From assembly GCF_900184735.1 (NCBI RefSeq), contig NZ_LT855399.1, positions 217,858 to 281,857 of the forward strand: a stretch of DNA of 64,000 nt, given 5' to 3'. This document shows, in pieces, positions 1 through 8,038 of the stretch. The position numbers and the translations under genes were made by a program. The DNA comes from Paucisalibacillus globulus. GTDB taxonomy: Bacteria > Bacillota > Bacilli > Bacillales > Amphibacillaceae. Positions within the stretch are counted from its first letter, which is position 1; every line of letters begins with the position of its first letter. The notes beneath the pieces are model-generated. The model was not told where the DNA came from. It saw nothing but the letters and a program-made list of their open reading frames with translations, and searched no databases.

Positions 1-792
1 AATGCCGATTTAGTACAGCAAATTATTTCTGGTATTTATCAGGAAAAATTGGAACGAGAACAAATTCTATTAGCAGCAGGTCAGAATTCTTCCGATGAAA
101 AAAATATATTAAATGAAATGGATTTAGCCATGGAGCAACCTATTTTTGAAATAAAATCGGCAAGTTTTCGTGGGGAAGGGGCTTTTGTATACGATAATTC
201 CCTACACCGAGTATTTGGCTTTTCATTATTCTTTGTTATTTACACAATCGCTTATAATGTATTGCCTATACTGATTGAAAAGAGACAGGGTATTTGGGAT
301 AGAATGATTTTGTCTCCACTGAAAAAGTCAGAGATGTATGTAGCTAATTTATTGTATAGCTTTATAACTGGTTACTTTCAAGTATTAGTTATATTTCTCA
401 TGTTCCGCTATGTCGTTGGTGTTGATTTTCACGGTAGGTTCTTTGAAACGCTAATACTTTTAATTCCATATGTATTCTCAGTAGTTGCACTTGCTATGTT
501 AATCTCGTCCATTGTCAAAAACGTACAACAGTTCAATGCCGCCTTACCAATACTTGCAGTTAGCATGGCCATGATTGGTGGAGCATATTGGCCAATTGAA
601 ATTGTAGAATCAAAATTTTTACTGATGTTGTCTAAGATTAATCCTCTAACCTATGGAATGGAAGTACTGCACGGGGTAGCGGTCTACGGATATCCGATGG
701 AAGAACTATTATTCCCAATAAGTATCTTGATATTAATGGGGGTAGTGATGATGGGGATTGGGATTCATTTGATGGAGAGAAGACATGTTTGA
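1..792 (+). CDS. ABC-2 type exporter permease, 3' part (cut by window start)
   Basis: The frame is open from base 1, so the gene begins before the window; the TTG at 49 is internal. The visible ~263 residues hold a soluble stretch and then six hydrophobic segments. The sequence around KRQGIWDRMILSPL and the late NPLTYGMEVLHG are typical of ABC-2 type membrane subunits that export drugs, polysaccharide or peptides with a separate ATPase, which would lie upstream outside the window. The substrate cannot be told from this fragment. The gene ends in front of a clear terminator, so it is the last of its operon. Confidence 0.85.
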   Translation, partial: NADLVQQIISGIYQEKLEREQILLAAGQNSSDEKNILNEMDLAMEQPIFEIKSASFRGEGAFVYDNSLHRVFGFSLFFVIYTIAYNVLPILIEKRQGIWDRMILSPLKKSEMYVANLLYSFITGYFQVLVIFLMFRYVVGVDFHGRFFETLILLIPYVFSVVALAMLISSIVKNVQQFNAALPILAVSMAMIGGAYWPIEIVESKFLLMLSKINPLTYGMEVLHGVAVYGYPMEELLFPISILILMGVVMMGIGIHLMERRHV

Positions 793-814
793 TTAATAGA
801 AGTAATAATGTTTA

Positions 815-846
815 AAAAGGTACCATCACACAATATGGTGCCTTTT
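815..846 (+). terminator. Rho-independent terminator of the ABC permease operon
   Basis: Stem AAAAGGTACCAT / ATGGTGCCTTTT with one G-U pair and an 8-nt loop, starting 22 bases after the stop codon and running into a short T tract. Confidence 0.8.
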
Positions 847-931
847 CAAATATCTACCAATGAAATAGTGTGAAAATTTTTAGTATAATAGTATTATAGA
901 CAACAAGAGAGCACATCTAGGGGGAAGTAAG

Positions 932-1885
932 GTGAAGAAAAAGGTATTTAAAATCGTAGCAGGGCTTTTTGTCATACTGTTCATTATAGATATTATTGCG
1001 AGTTTTTATTTTTACGATCTTGCTATCAATCGAGGCCCAAAGGATTTCCTTAGTGGGAATAAGGATTTAGAAGTATCGGCAGAAACCATGGAGGTTTTGC
1101 TTGATGGTGGTTGGCGTGATTGGGTAGCTAATCAGGAGTTTGAATCTTTAGAAATGACATCAAGAGATGGCTTACTTTTACAAGGATATTTTCTTGAGGC
1201 AAAGGAACCAACTAATAAACTCGTCATTGCTGCACACGGATACTTAGGACGTGGAAGTGATATGGGCCTCTATGGGCAATATTATTATGAGGAATTAGGA
1301 TACCATTTCTTTACCGCCGATTCCCGTGGACATGGGAGAAGTGAAGGGGACTACATCGGATTTGGTTGGCCAGATCGATTAGATTACCTGGATTGGATTA
1401 ATAAAATGATACAAAAACTTGGACCTGATACTGAAATTATTTTGCATGGATTATCTATGGGTGCTGGAACTGTCTTGATGGCGGCAGGGGAAGAGCTTCC
1501 AGAGAATGTAAAATTGGTTATAGCTGATAGCCCTTATACAAGTGTTCATGATTTATTCTCTTATCAGATTAAAAGAATGTTTAAGCTCCCACCATTTCCT
1601 TTCATTCACACAACTAGTATCGTAACAAATGCCAAAGCAGGTTATTCATTTAAAGAGGCATCTGCATTGGAACAAGTGAAAAAAGCAGAAGTTCCTATTC
1701 TGTATATTACAGGGAACGGGGATACATTCGTCCCTACAGAAATGGCTCATGAACTCTATGAAAATACCGGTAGTGAAGCTGAAATCGTCACATTTGATGG
1801 AGCTAATCACGGTGAGTCATTTGTGATGGATGAGGAGAAGTACATTCGCGTGTTGAATGACTTTTTGGAAGAAAATTTGGATTAA
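932..1885 (+). CDS. membrane-anchored alpha/beta hydrolase
   Basis: 317 aa with a GTG start behind AGGGGGAAG. One N-terminal membrane segment (residues about 8-28) is followed by an alpha/beta hydrolase fold: oxyanion region AAHGYLGRGSD (about 100-110), DSRGHGRSEGD, nucleophile elbow GLSMGAG (Ser about 175), acid in GNGDTFVP, and histidine in DGANHGES near the C-terminus. This resembles the Bacillus YqkD-type esterase/lipase-like family, which is largely uncharacterised. It probably faces the outside of the membrane and cleaves an ester or amide; the substrate is unknown. It stands alone between two terminators. A TATAAT at about 882 may be its -10 box, though the -35 is poor. Confidence 0.85.
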   Translation: MKKKVFKIVAGLFVILFIIDIIASFYFYDLAINRGPKDFLSGNKDLEVSAETMEVLLDGGWRDWVANQEFESLEMTSRDGLLLQGYFLEAKEPTNKLVIAAHGYLGRGSDMGLYGQYYYEELGYHFFTADSRGHGRSEGDYIGFGWPDRLDYLDWINKMIQKLGPDTEIILHGLSMGAGTVLMAAGEELPENVKLVIADSPYTSVHDLFSYQIKRMFKLPPFPFIHTTSIVTNAKAGYSFKEASALEQVKKAEVPILYITGNGDTFVPTEMAHELYENTGSEAEIVTFDGANHGESFVMDEEKYIRVLNDFLEENLD

Positions 1886-1904
1886 TAATATAGTTTGTTA
1901 CATA

Positions 1905-1935
1905 GGGATATGAATCTATCGATTTGTATCCTTAT
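1905..1935 (+). terminator. terminator after the alpha/beta hydrolase
   Basis: Stem GGATATGAATC / GATTTGTATCC with two G-U pairs and a 4-nt loop, followed by TTATTTTTT. Confidence 0.7.
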
Positions 1936-2012
1936 TTTTTAAATATACAAATAATTCATAAATTTATGATAAAATGATAGGTGAACTTAATTAAATGTGG
2001 TCCAGGGGGGAT

Positions 2013-2231
2013 ATGATGAATAAGAATACGTTGTTTTTTACTATAGGTATCATAATCGGATTGTTTATATTGCCAGGGATATTAGAATGGCTTGGCTTAC
2101 CTTCATTTGCTGATGTTATTACGATGATATTTGGCGAACCAAATACTGTTAATAGGTTGGTAGTTGGCCTATTGGGAGTATTAATATTCTTCTTTTTTAT
2201 AAAAGTATTTTTGAAGAAGAAAGTGGGTTAA
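2013..2231 (+). CDS. small two-segment membrane protein, unknown function
   Basis: About 72 aa. The reading frame can start at ATG 1995, but a GGGGGG Shine-Dalgarno run at 2005-2010 sits inside that extension and points to the adjacent ATGs at 2013 or 2016. The protein has two hydrophobic segments (TLFFTIGIIIGLFILPGIL and LVVGLLGVLIFFFFIKVFL) joined by a short loop, and ends in basic residues (KKKVG). I do not recognise a family. It stands alone between the hydrolase terminator and a bidirectional terminator, and is convergent with the S9 peptidase gene. It is likely a membrane protein of unknown role. Confidence 0.65.
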   Translation: MMNKNTLFFTIGIIIGLFILPGILEWLGLPSFADVITMIFGEPNTVNRLVVGLLGVLIFFFFIKVFLKKKVG

Positions 2232-2236
2232 AAATT

Positions 2237-2268
2237 GCGGACGTCTCTAAATCTTTAGAGACATCCGC
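2237..2268. terminator. bidirectional terminator between convergent genes
   Basis: GCGGACGTCTCTAAA / TTTAGAGACATCCGC makes a ~15-bp stem with a 2-nt spacer and one mismatch. It serves the small membrane gene on the plus strand and the S9 peptidase on the minus strand. Confidence 0.8.
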
Positions 2269-2279
2269 TACAATTAATC

Positions 2280-4277
2280 TTACAAATACTTCTCAAACCA
2301 ATCACAAATATGATTTAAACGTTCAATACGTAATTCAGGCTTACCACTACGGCTTAACTCATGGTTTGAACCAGGGAATCGAACAAATTCAGTTTCTTTC
2401 TTAAGATGTTTTAATGTGACAAATAATTGTTCCCCTTGTTCAATTGGGCAACGGTAGTCATTTTCACTATGCAAGATTAATAGTGGTGTTTCCACTTTGT
2501 CTGCATATTTCAATGGAGATATATCCCATAGAGCTTTTGGATCATCAAGTAGATCATAACCATGTTGCCATTTATTAAAGAAGTAACCAATATCACTAAC
2601 ACCGTAGAAGCTTAACCAGTTACTGATTGAACGTTGTGTAACTGCGGCTTTGAATCGGTTAGTATGACCAACAATCCAGTTTGTCATGAATCCACCATAG
2701 CTTCCTCCAGTAACACCTAGACGTTCTTTATCAATAAAGTCGAATGTTTCAACAGCATAATCTACAGCAGACATTAAGTCACGATAATCTCCACCGCCAT
2801 AATCACCGCGGCATGCATTTACAAATTCTTGACCATATCCATGTCCACCACGTGGGTTCGTATATAGAACTACATATCCTTGTGCAGCTAATAGTTGCAT
2901 TTCATGGAAGAATGTTTGACCGTACATGACATGTGGGCCACCGTGAATTTCTAGTACCATTGGATATTTTTTTCCTTCTTCAAAACCATACGGGCGTAAC
3001 AACCATCCATGTACATCCCAGCCATCTTCAGCTTTAAAGGAAATTGCCTCCGGTTTACCTACTTCCACTTCATCAAGGAAATCTCTATTGGCATCTGTTA
3101 GTTGTTTTGAATTTAACTTAGCATCTAATAGATAAAAGTTACAAGGTTCTACTGGGCTACTTACACCAATTACAAAAGAGTCGTTAGTTGGATCGTAAGC
3201 GAAACCAAATACATGGCTATCCACATTGTAAAGTTCTTTTAACTCACCTTGTAGAGTTACTTCATATAGGTTCGTTGCACCTTTGTCAGAGCCAATGAAA
3301 AATACACGGTTTTCATCTTTAGACCAAACAGGACCATTTTCAGAAGAACCTAAGCGAGTATCTCCGGCAATCATATCTCCTAATTGGAAGTCCCAGCCAT
3401 CACTTAGACAAGTGTGCTCTTTTGAATCAACATCATAGATATATAGTTTGGTGAGTGTTGCATTTAGGAATTCTTGCTTATGACCTAAATAAGCAATTCT
3501 TTTACCACTTGGAGAGAACTTAGCTGTATAGTAAGAACCCTCACCGTCTGTTAATCTGGTAATCTCTTTTGTTGCTACATCTAATGAATATACATCACTC
3601 TTTAACTCATATTCTTCATCTTCACTTAAGTTTGCAGCAAATAGAATAGTCGAACCATCAGGTGAAATATCTTGAAATCCATGATGATGATTTCCGCTTG
3701 TTAACTGTGTGAAGGTTTCTTCTTCTACATCATACAGGACAATCTGTGACTTTTTATCATCTAAAAACCCTTGAGCATCTGATTTATAGCGTAAGTTTTT
3801 TACATGTAGAGGTTTTTTGCTTTTTTCCTCTTTTTCTTTTTTCATTTCTTCTTTGGAAAGTTCTTTTTGACTTGTGACATCATCACCTTGTTCTAATGAA
3901 GCCGTGAAGATGATGTACTTTCCATCTTTAGACCATGTTGGACTTACTGCGCCATTTTTGAAAGTAGTAAGTTGCTTAGCTTCTCCGCCATCTAGTGGTA
4001 GTAACCATAATTGTGGTACCCCGCTTCGAGTGGACTGGAACACTACTGATTTCCCATCCGGTGAAAAGCGAGGATTACTGTTTTTATCATGGCCAAATGT
4101 CCATTGTTTTGAATTCTCCTCGTCCACATTTTGAACGAATAAATTTGATTCATATTCTTTCTTATCGTTTACAGTGGTGGAAACATATGCAAAAGCTGTT
4201 CCATCAGGTGAAAACTGTGGGTCGCTGAATACATCAAGATTCATAAAGTCTTCGGTAGTTATAGCACGTTTAGCCAT
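2280..4277 (-). CDS. S9 family serine peptidase (acylaminoacyl-peptidase / YuxL-like)
   Basis: 665 aa, cytosolic, with no signal peptide. The N-terminal ~390 residues carry repeated beta-propeller blades with SPDG-type motifs (FSPDGTAFAYVS, FSPDGKSVVFQS, ISPDGSTILFAA, FSPSGKRIAYLG), which gate access to the C-terminal hydrolase domain. Catalytic triad as read: Ser526 in GGSYGGF, Asp607 in HSENDYRC and His639 in GSNHEL. The length and order fit prolyl oligopeptidase-family enzymes that trim short or acylated peptides, such as Bacillus YuxL. A strong GGAGG precedes the ATG. Transcribed leftward into the shared terminator; the upstream P-loop gene is on the same strand 86 bases away. Confidence 0.93.
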   Translation of the reverse strand: MAKRAITTEDFMNLDVFSDPQFSPDGTAFAYVSTTVNDKKEYESNLFVQNVDEENSKQWTFGHDKNSNPRFSPDGKSVVFQSTRSGVPQLWLLPLDGGEAKQLTTFKNGAVSPTWSKDGKYIIFTASLEQGDDVTSQKELSKEEMKKEKEEKSKKPLHVKNLRYKSDAQGFLDDKKSQIVLYDVEEETFTQLTSGNHHHGFQDISPDGSTILFAANLSEDEEYELKSDVYSLDVATKEITRLTDGEGSYYTAKFSPSGKRIAYLGHKQEFLNATLTKLYIYDVDSKEHTCLSDGWDFQLGDMIAGDTRLGSSENGPVWSKDENRVFFIGSDKGATNLYEVTLQGELKELYNVDSHVFGFAYDPTNDSFVIGVSSPVEPCNFYLLDAKLNSKQLTDANRDFLDEVEVGKPEAISFKAEDGWDVHGWLLRPYGFEEGKKYPMVLEIHGGPHVMYGQTFFHEMQLLAAQGYVVLYTNPRGGHGYGQEFVNACRGDYGGGDYRDLMSAVDYAVETFDFIDKERLGVTGGSYGGFMTNWIVGHTNRFKAAVTQRSISNWLSFYGVSDIGYFFNKWQHGYDLLDDPKALWDISPLKYADKVETPLLILHSENDYRCPIEQGEQLFVTLKHLKKETEFVRFPGSNHELSRSGKPELRIERLNHICDWFEKYL

Positions 4278-4363
4278 TCGAGAAAAACCTCCAAATATAA
4301 GTAGTATTTTGAAAACTTGTTCTTATTCTAAACTATTTCGGGTTACGAAGCAATTAGAAAATA

Positions 4364-4882
4364 CTAGTTTTTTAGATTATATTCAAGGCTCCTTAAAAAC
4401 TTGTTTAATTGAATGCGGTTTTTAAAAATATGTATGTCTTTATTTTGTAATCTCGCTAGTCTATCATGCATTTTGGGTGCTTTATTTTTGTTATAATTCT
4501 TAGTCCATAAAATAAAGTCCCAGTCTAATTTTTCAGGACAGTCCTTGCCGATGTCGGGTCGTGTTTTCTTACTATACATGATTCGCCTTTTAGTAATTCC
4601 ATATAAACATCGGAGGGTAGAGTAGTTTAAGAAGATAATAGTATCAGCATCCTCCAGGCGCTTTGGTAATGTAATCCCATAGTTTCCGTCAATGATCCAG
4701 CTATCTTGTTTTAGAAGCTCTGCATGTCTCTTGAGTAAAATAGACTCTTCTGCAGGTGTCCAACCTGGTTCCCAGTATAGGGCATCCATATGATGGACCG
4801 GTATATCTAATAATTGTCCCAGTTTCTTAGCGAGGGTAGACTTACCCGCTCCAGGGTTTCCTAGAATGGTTATTTTTTTCAT
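4364..4882 (-). CDS. small P-loop NTPase, topology-modulation/adenylate-kinase-like
   Basis: 172 aa. The Walker A motif GNPGAGKSTLAKKLG lies at residues 7-21, followed by a shikimate/adenylate-kinase-like core (HHMDALYWEPGW, then WIIDGNYG, then ADTIIFLNYST with Walker B character). This is the family annotated in Bacilli as 'DNA topology modulation protein' or FlaR-like, a name inherited from early genetics; the real substrate is unsettled. A nucleotide or small-molecule kinase role is inference. ATG behind GGAGGAAGAG. It lies between dat and the S9 peptidase, all leftward, but a terminator separates it from dat. Confidence 0.8.
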   Translation of the reverse strand: MKKITILGNPGAGKSTLAKKLGQLLDIPVHHMDALYWEPGWTPAEESILLKRHAELLKQDSWIIDGNYGITLPKRLEDADTIIFLNYSTLRCLYGITKRRIMYSKKTRPDIGKDCPEKLDWDFILWTKNYNKNKAPKMHDRLARLQNKDIHIFKNRIQLNKFLRSLEYNLKN

Positions 4883-4931
4883 CTCTTCCTCCTTTAAAGT
4901 GGAATATTCAGAATACGTATCATGAAATAGG

Positions 4932-4964
4932 AGGCTGTCTCATACCTTATCTCTGAGACAGCCT
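4932..4964 (-). terminator. terminator downstream of the D-amino acid transaminase
   Basis: AGGCTGTCTCA / TGAGACAGCCT perfect 11-bp stem with an 11-nt loop, five bases past the dat stop on the minus strand. Confidence 0.75.
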
Positions 4965-4968
4965 TGTT

Positions 4969-5841
4969 TTAGACGTTTGCAATTAAATTTTCTTGAATGT
5001 TAGCATCCTTTTCATAGGCTACTTGTAATTTTCTCGTAATGGTACCTGGCTTACCGTCCCCTACCTGGTGACCGTCTACAGAAACAATGGGTGTGATTTC
5101 CGATGTACTACTGGATAAGAAGATCTCGTCAGCTTCAAAAATATCTTCAATTAAAAAGGCTTCCTCCACTAGTGGGATTTCAAGTTCTTGTACAAATCGT
5201 TCAATTGCCATGCGGACACAACCATGTAAGATGTTTTTCGTTGTAGGGTGTGTGAAAATCTTCCCATCCTTAACTAGATATACGTTAGAAGCAGAACATT
5301 CTGTCACAAGACCATTCCGGTGAAGGATTGCTTCATAACATCCATGCTCCTTAGCAACTTGTTTTGCCATGACATTTGGCAATAAATTTAGGCTCTTAAT
5401 ATAGCAATTCTCCCACCGCATATCACGGTGTGTAATCACAGAGACACCGCCTTTTAAGGATGATAGATTACGAGGGAAGGATTGGACATAGGCATAAATA
5501 TTGGGTGCGACACCTTCTGGGAAAATATGGTCCCTAGGTGCTGAACCTCTAGATACTTGCATATACAGCTTTGCATCTTCGGTTATGTTATTTCGTTTCA
5601 ATAACTCTAGTAATAATCCTTTTAAGACTTCTTTGGATTGGGAGAGTTTTATTTTAATAGCTTCAGCAGAACGATATAAACGGTCTATATGCTCATCAAG
5701 TAAGTAGTAACTACCTTTGTATATCCGTATTACTTCATATACTCCATCCCCAAACTGAAGAGCACGCTCCTCTACAGGGAATTTCAAACTGTCGCGATGG
5801 ATGAATTTATCTTGTGATAAAATAACTGGAAATACTGACAA
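4969..5841 (-). CDS. dat: D-amino acid transaminase
   Basis: 290 aa, fold-type IV PLP aminotransferase. The N-terminus (ERALQFGDGVYEVIRIYKG) and the lysine in YIKSLNLLPNVMAKQ (about residue 145), which would bind PLP, match bacterial D-alanine/D-glutamate transaminase. The later segments HRNGLVTECSASNVYLVKDG and FLSSSTSEITPIVSVDG are also family hallmarks. The enzyme interconverts D-alanine and 2-oxoglutarate with pyruvate and D-glutamate, feeding peptidoglycan precursors and possibly poly-D-glutamate. Length agrees with the ~280-290 aa family. A branched-chain transaminase is the main alternative, but the RxH-type pocket sequence (PRDHIFPEG) favours Dat. Monocistronic. Confidence 0.9.
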   Translation of the reverse strand: MSVFPVILSQDKFIHRDSLKFPVEERALQFGDGVYEVIRIYKGSYYLLDEHIDRLYRSAEAIKIKLSQSKEVLKGLLLELLKRNNITEDAKLYMQVSRGSAPRDHIFPEGVAPNIYAYVQSFPRNLSSLKGGVSVITHRDMRWENCYIKSLNLLPNVMAKQVAKEHGCYEAILHRNGLVTECSASNVYLVKDGKIFTHPTTKNILHGCVRMAIERFVQELEIPLVEEAFLIEDIFEADEIFLSSSTSEITPIVSVDGHQVGDGKPGTITRKLQVAYEKDANIQENLIANV

Positions 5842-6024
5842 GCTATTCGCCTCCTTATTGTTATGACTATTTTATTACTTCCATATGCGGTTGTAAATGT
5901 TTGTTTGTATATACTATTCATTCGAAAACTATCTGTTATAAGTGTCAGATTATGTGTAGGTATTTATAATCATTTACAAGATAGGGCGAATTCAATAATT
6001 CAATCAAAAGTTTTACATTTTCCC

Positions 6025-6053
6025 TTGCCAAGTGAAGAAGTTATTGATATAAT
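6025..6053 (+). promoter_or_regulatory. sigma-A type promoter of the tRNA-Gly gene
   Basis: TTGCCA at 6025-6030, a 17-base spacer, and TATAAT at 6048-6053, ending 43 bases before the mature tRNA. Confidence 0.8.
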
Positions 6054-6096
6054 AAATTCTGCGTTCGAAAAATGAACAGTTATTCTAATAAAATTT

Positions 6097-6170
6097 GCGG
6101 GTGTAGTTTAATGGTAAAACTCCAGCCTTCCAAGCTGATGTCGTGGGTTCGATTCCCATCACCCGCTCCA
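6097..6170 (+). tRNA. tRNA-Gly (anticodon TCC)
   Basis: Acceptor arms GCGGGTG (6097-6103) and CACCCGC (6160-6166) pair fully. The anticodon loop CTTCCAA at 6127-6133 gives TCC, the T arm reads GTGGGTTCGATTCCCAT, and the CCA end is encoded (6168-6170). The first pair of the anticodon stem is C6122 against A6138, a mismatch; the other four pairs are Watson-Crick. It is a single tRNA between its own promoter and a terminator. Confidence 0.96.
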
Positions 6171-6182
6171 TACATATGTCCT

Positions 6183-6223
6183 AACGCAGTATTTCGTAAA
6201 AACTTACGAAGTGTTGCGTTTTT
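6183..6223 (+). terminator. terminator of the tRNA-Gly gene
   Basis: AACGCAGTATTTCGTAA / TTACGAAGTGTTGCGTT forms a long stem with one internal bulge, then TTTTT. Confidence 0.8.
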
Positions 6224-6321
6224 CCATTTCTTCATTAAAATCCTCAGAACACTTAACAAACTTATTTCCAAGTAGTATCTTAGAGTTAGTAAAATATGAC
6301 ATCAGAAGGGAGGCGCTGCAA

Positions 6322-7473
6322 ATGAATACTAATCAGTTGAAACAAGAAATCATCGAGTACAGTAAAGAAATTGGAATCGATAAAATTGGTTTTACAACAG
6401 CTGATGTTTTCAGCGAATTAAAAGAACGTCTAAAACGCCAACAAGAATTAAACTATCAATCCGGTTTTGAAAAGGGCTCCAATGAAGAGCGTACAGAACC
6501 AAGGCGATTATTACCAGAGGCTCAATCGATCATTTCTATTGCAGTTGCCTATCCTTCAAGAATGAGAAAAGATGCACCAAAGAGTACGAAGGAAGAACGT
6601 AGAGGATTTTTCTGTCGTGCGTCATGGGGAGTAGATTATCATGATGCTCTTCGCGAACGGTTAAGAAAATTAGAGACCTTTATACATGAGCGGGTAAAAG
6701 ATGCGGTTACGAAAATAATGGTTGATACTGGGGAATTATCAGATAAGGCTGTGGCAGAGCGTGCTGGGGTTGGTTTCGTTGGAAAAAACACCATTCTGAT
6801 AACGGAAGAATATGGTTCATTTGTTTACCTTGGTGAAATGATGACCAATATACCATTTGTACCAGATTCTCCGGCCGAAGATGGATGTGGTGATTGTCGC
6901 AAATGTATTGATGCTTGTCCAACAGGTGCCATAATCCAAGGCGGACAATTGAATGCGCAGCGCTGTATTGCATTCTTAACACAAACAAAGGATTTCCTTC
7001 CAGATGAGTTCAGGAGTAAGCTAGGGAATCGAGTGTATGGTTGTGATACCTGCCAATTAGTTTGTCCGAAAAATAAAAAGATAGATTTTCATATTCACCC
7101 TGAATTTGAACCGGAAGATGATGTTGCAAAACCAAAGTTGAAGCCTATGCTATCCATTTCCAACCGTGAATTTAAAGAAACATTTGGCCATATTGCAGGA
7201 TCTTGGAGAGGTAAGAAGCCAATTCAGCGTAATGCCATTATTGGTCTTGGTCACTATAAAGATAAAACAGCAGTGGATGACTTAATAGCTATCATGCAAC
7301 ACGATCCACGTCCAGTGATTCGTGGTACTGCTGCATGGTCCCTTGGGAAAATAGGTACAGAAGAAGCATTTATTGCAATACAACAAGCAATGCATAAAGA
7401 AAAAGATTCGGATGTACTCTTCGAAATGGAAAAGGGATTAGCTTTTCGTGAAATACAACTCACAAAAAAATAA
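6322..7473 (+). CDS. queG: epoxyqueuosine reductase
   Basis: 383 aa from the ATG at 6322, which has GAAGGGAGG nine bases upstream; the longer frame from 6211 would overlap the tRNA terminator. The protein carries two ferredoxin-like 4Fe-4S motifs, CGDCRKCIDACP and CDTCQLVCP, preceded by the cobalamin-binding QueG domain (AVAERAGVGFVGKNTILI), and C-terminal HEAT-like repeats (DDLIAIMQHDPRPVIRGTAA) that hold the tRNA. It performs the last step of queuosine synthesis, reducing epoxyqueuosine to queuosine at tRNA position 34. It is the B. subtilis yhbA counterpart, and the following genes keep the yhbA-yhbB-trmL order with ogt inserted. Confidence 0.96.
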   Translation: MNTNQLKQEIIEYSKEIGIDKIGFTTADVFSELKERLKRQQELNYQSGFEKGSNEERTEPRRLLPEAQSIISIAVAYPSRMRKDAPKSTKEERRGFFCRASWGVDYHDALRERLRKLETFIHERVKDAVTKIMVDTGELSDKAVAERAGVGFVGKNTILITEEYGSFVYLGEMMTNIPFVPDSPAEDGCGDCRKCIDACPTGAIIQGGQLNAQRCIAFLTQTKDFLPDEFRSKLGNRVYGCDTCQLVCPKNKKIDFHIHPEFEPEDDVAKPKLKPMLSISNREFKETFGHIAGSWRGKKPIQRNAIIGLGHYKDKTAVDDLIAIMQHDPRPVIRGTAAWSLGKIGTEEAFIAIQQAMHKEKDSDVLFEMEKGLAFREIQLTKK

Positions 7474-7481
7474 GGGAGAAG

Positions 7482-7997
7482 ATGATGAACCTTTATTATG
7501 GCGAAATCAACACACCTATAGGAATGTTAATAGCCGTTAGTGATGGTAACAAGATAGTTCGAATTGATTATGGGACGTTTACCGGTAATCAAGATAAACT
7601 GATGAATTGGGTGAAACGGTATATTAAAGAAGGTCACTTCATCCATGCACCTGAAATGGTTGCTTTAGTGGACAAGCAATTACAAGAGTATTTTGATAAA
7701 GAAAGATTGTCCTTTGAAATTGGGTTCTCATTCTATGGTACGGAATTCCAGAAGAAAGTGTGGCAAGCATTAGTAGATGAACTCCCATACGGAAAAGCAA
7801 AGTCTTACAAAGATATTGCGATAGCTATTGGTAATCCAAAGGCTGTTCGAGCGGTTGGAGGGGCAATTAATAAAAACCCATTCTCTATTGTAGTTCCCTG
7901 TCACCGGGTAGTAGGAACAAGTGGAAAATTAGTAGGGTATAATGGTGGTTTAAGTAAAAAAGAATACTTATTAAAGCACGAAGAAATATTGATTTAG
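7482..7997 (+). CDS. ogt: methylated-DNA--protein-cysteine methyltransferase
   Basis: 171 aa. The active-site motif is PCHRVVG (Cys acceptor), preceded by the DNA-binding helix-turn-helix region (YGKAKSYKDIAIAIGNPKAVRAVG) and N-terminal ribonuclease-H-like fold, in the standard order and length for Ogt. It transfers the methyl group from O6-methylguanine to its own cysteine. The start is ATG 7482 or the next ATG at 7485, after AAGGGAGAAG. The gene begins eight bases after queG stops, so the two are probably cotranscribed. It is followed by a hairpin that also holds the next gene's ribosome site. Confidence 0.94.
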   Translation: MMNLYYGEINTPIGMLIAVSDGNKIVRIDYGTFTGNQDKLMNWVKRYIKEGHFIHAPEMVALVDKQLQEYFDKERLSFEIGFSFYGTEFQKKVWQALVDELPYGKAKSYKDIAIAIGNPKAVRAVGGAINKNPFSIVVPCHRVVGTSGKLVGYNGGLSKKEYLLKHEEILI

Positions 7998-8005
7998 ACA
8001 AGTCT

Positions 8006-8038
8006 CCCCTCCATATATTCTAATGGAGGGGATTTTTA
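8006..8038 (+). terminator. terminator-like hairpin containing the next gene's Shine-Dalgarno
   Basis: CCCCTCCA (8006-8013) pairs perfectly with TGGAGGGG (8024-8031), followed by ATTTTT. The GGAGGGG of the 3' arm is also the ribosome site for the ATG at 8038, seven bases downstream. Confidence 0.7.

Noticed and set aside
5863..6075. 70-aa plus-strand frame before the tRNA
   Set aside because: It spans the TTGCCA-17-TATAAT promoter of the tRNA gene and has no ribosome site.
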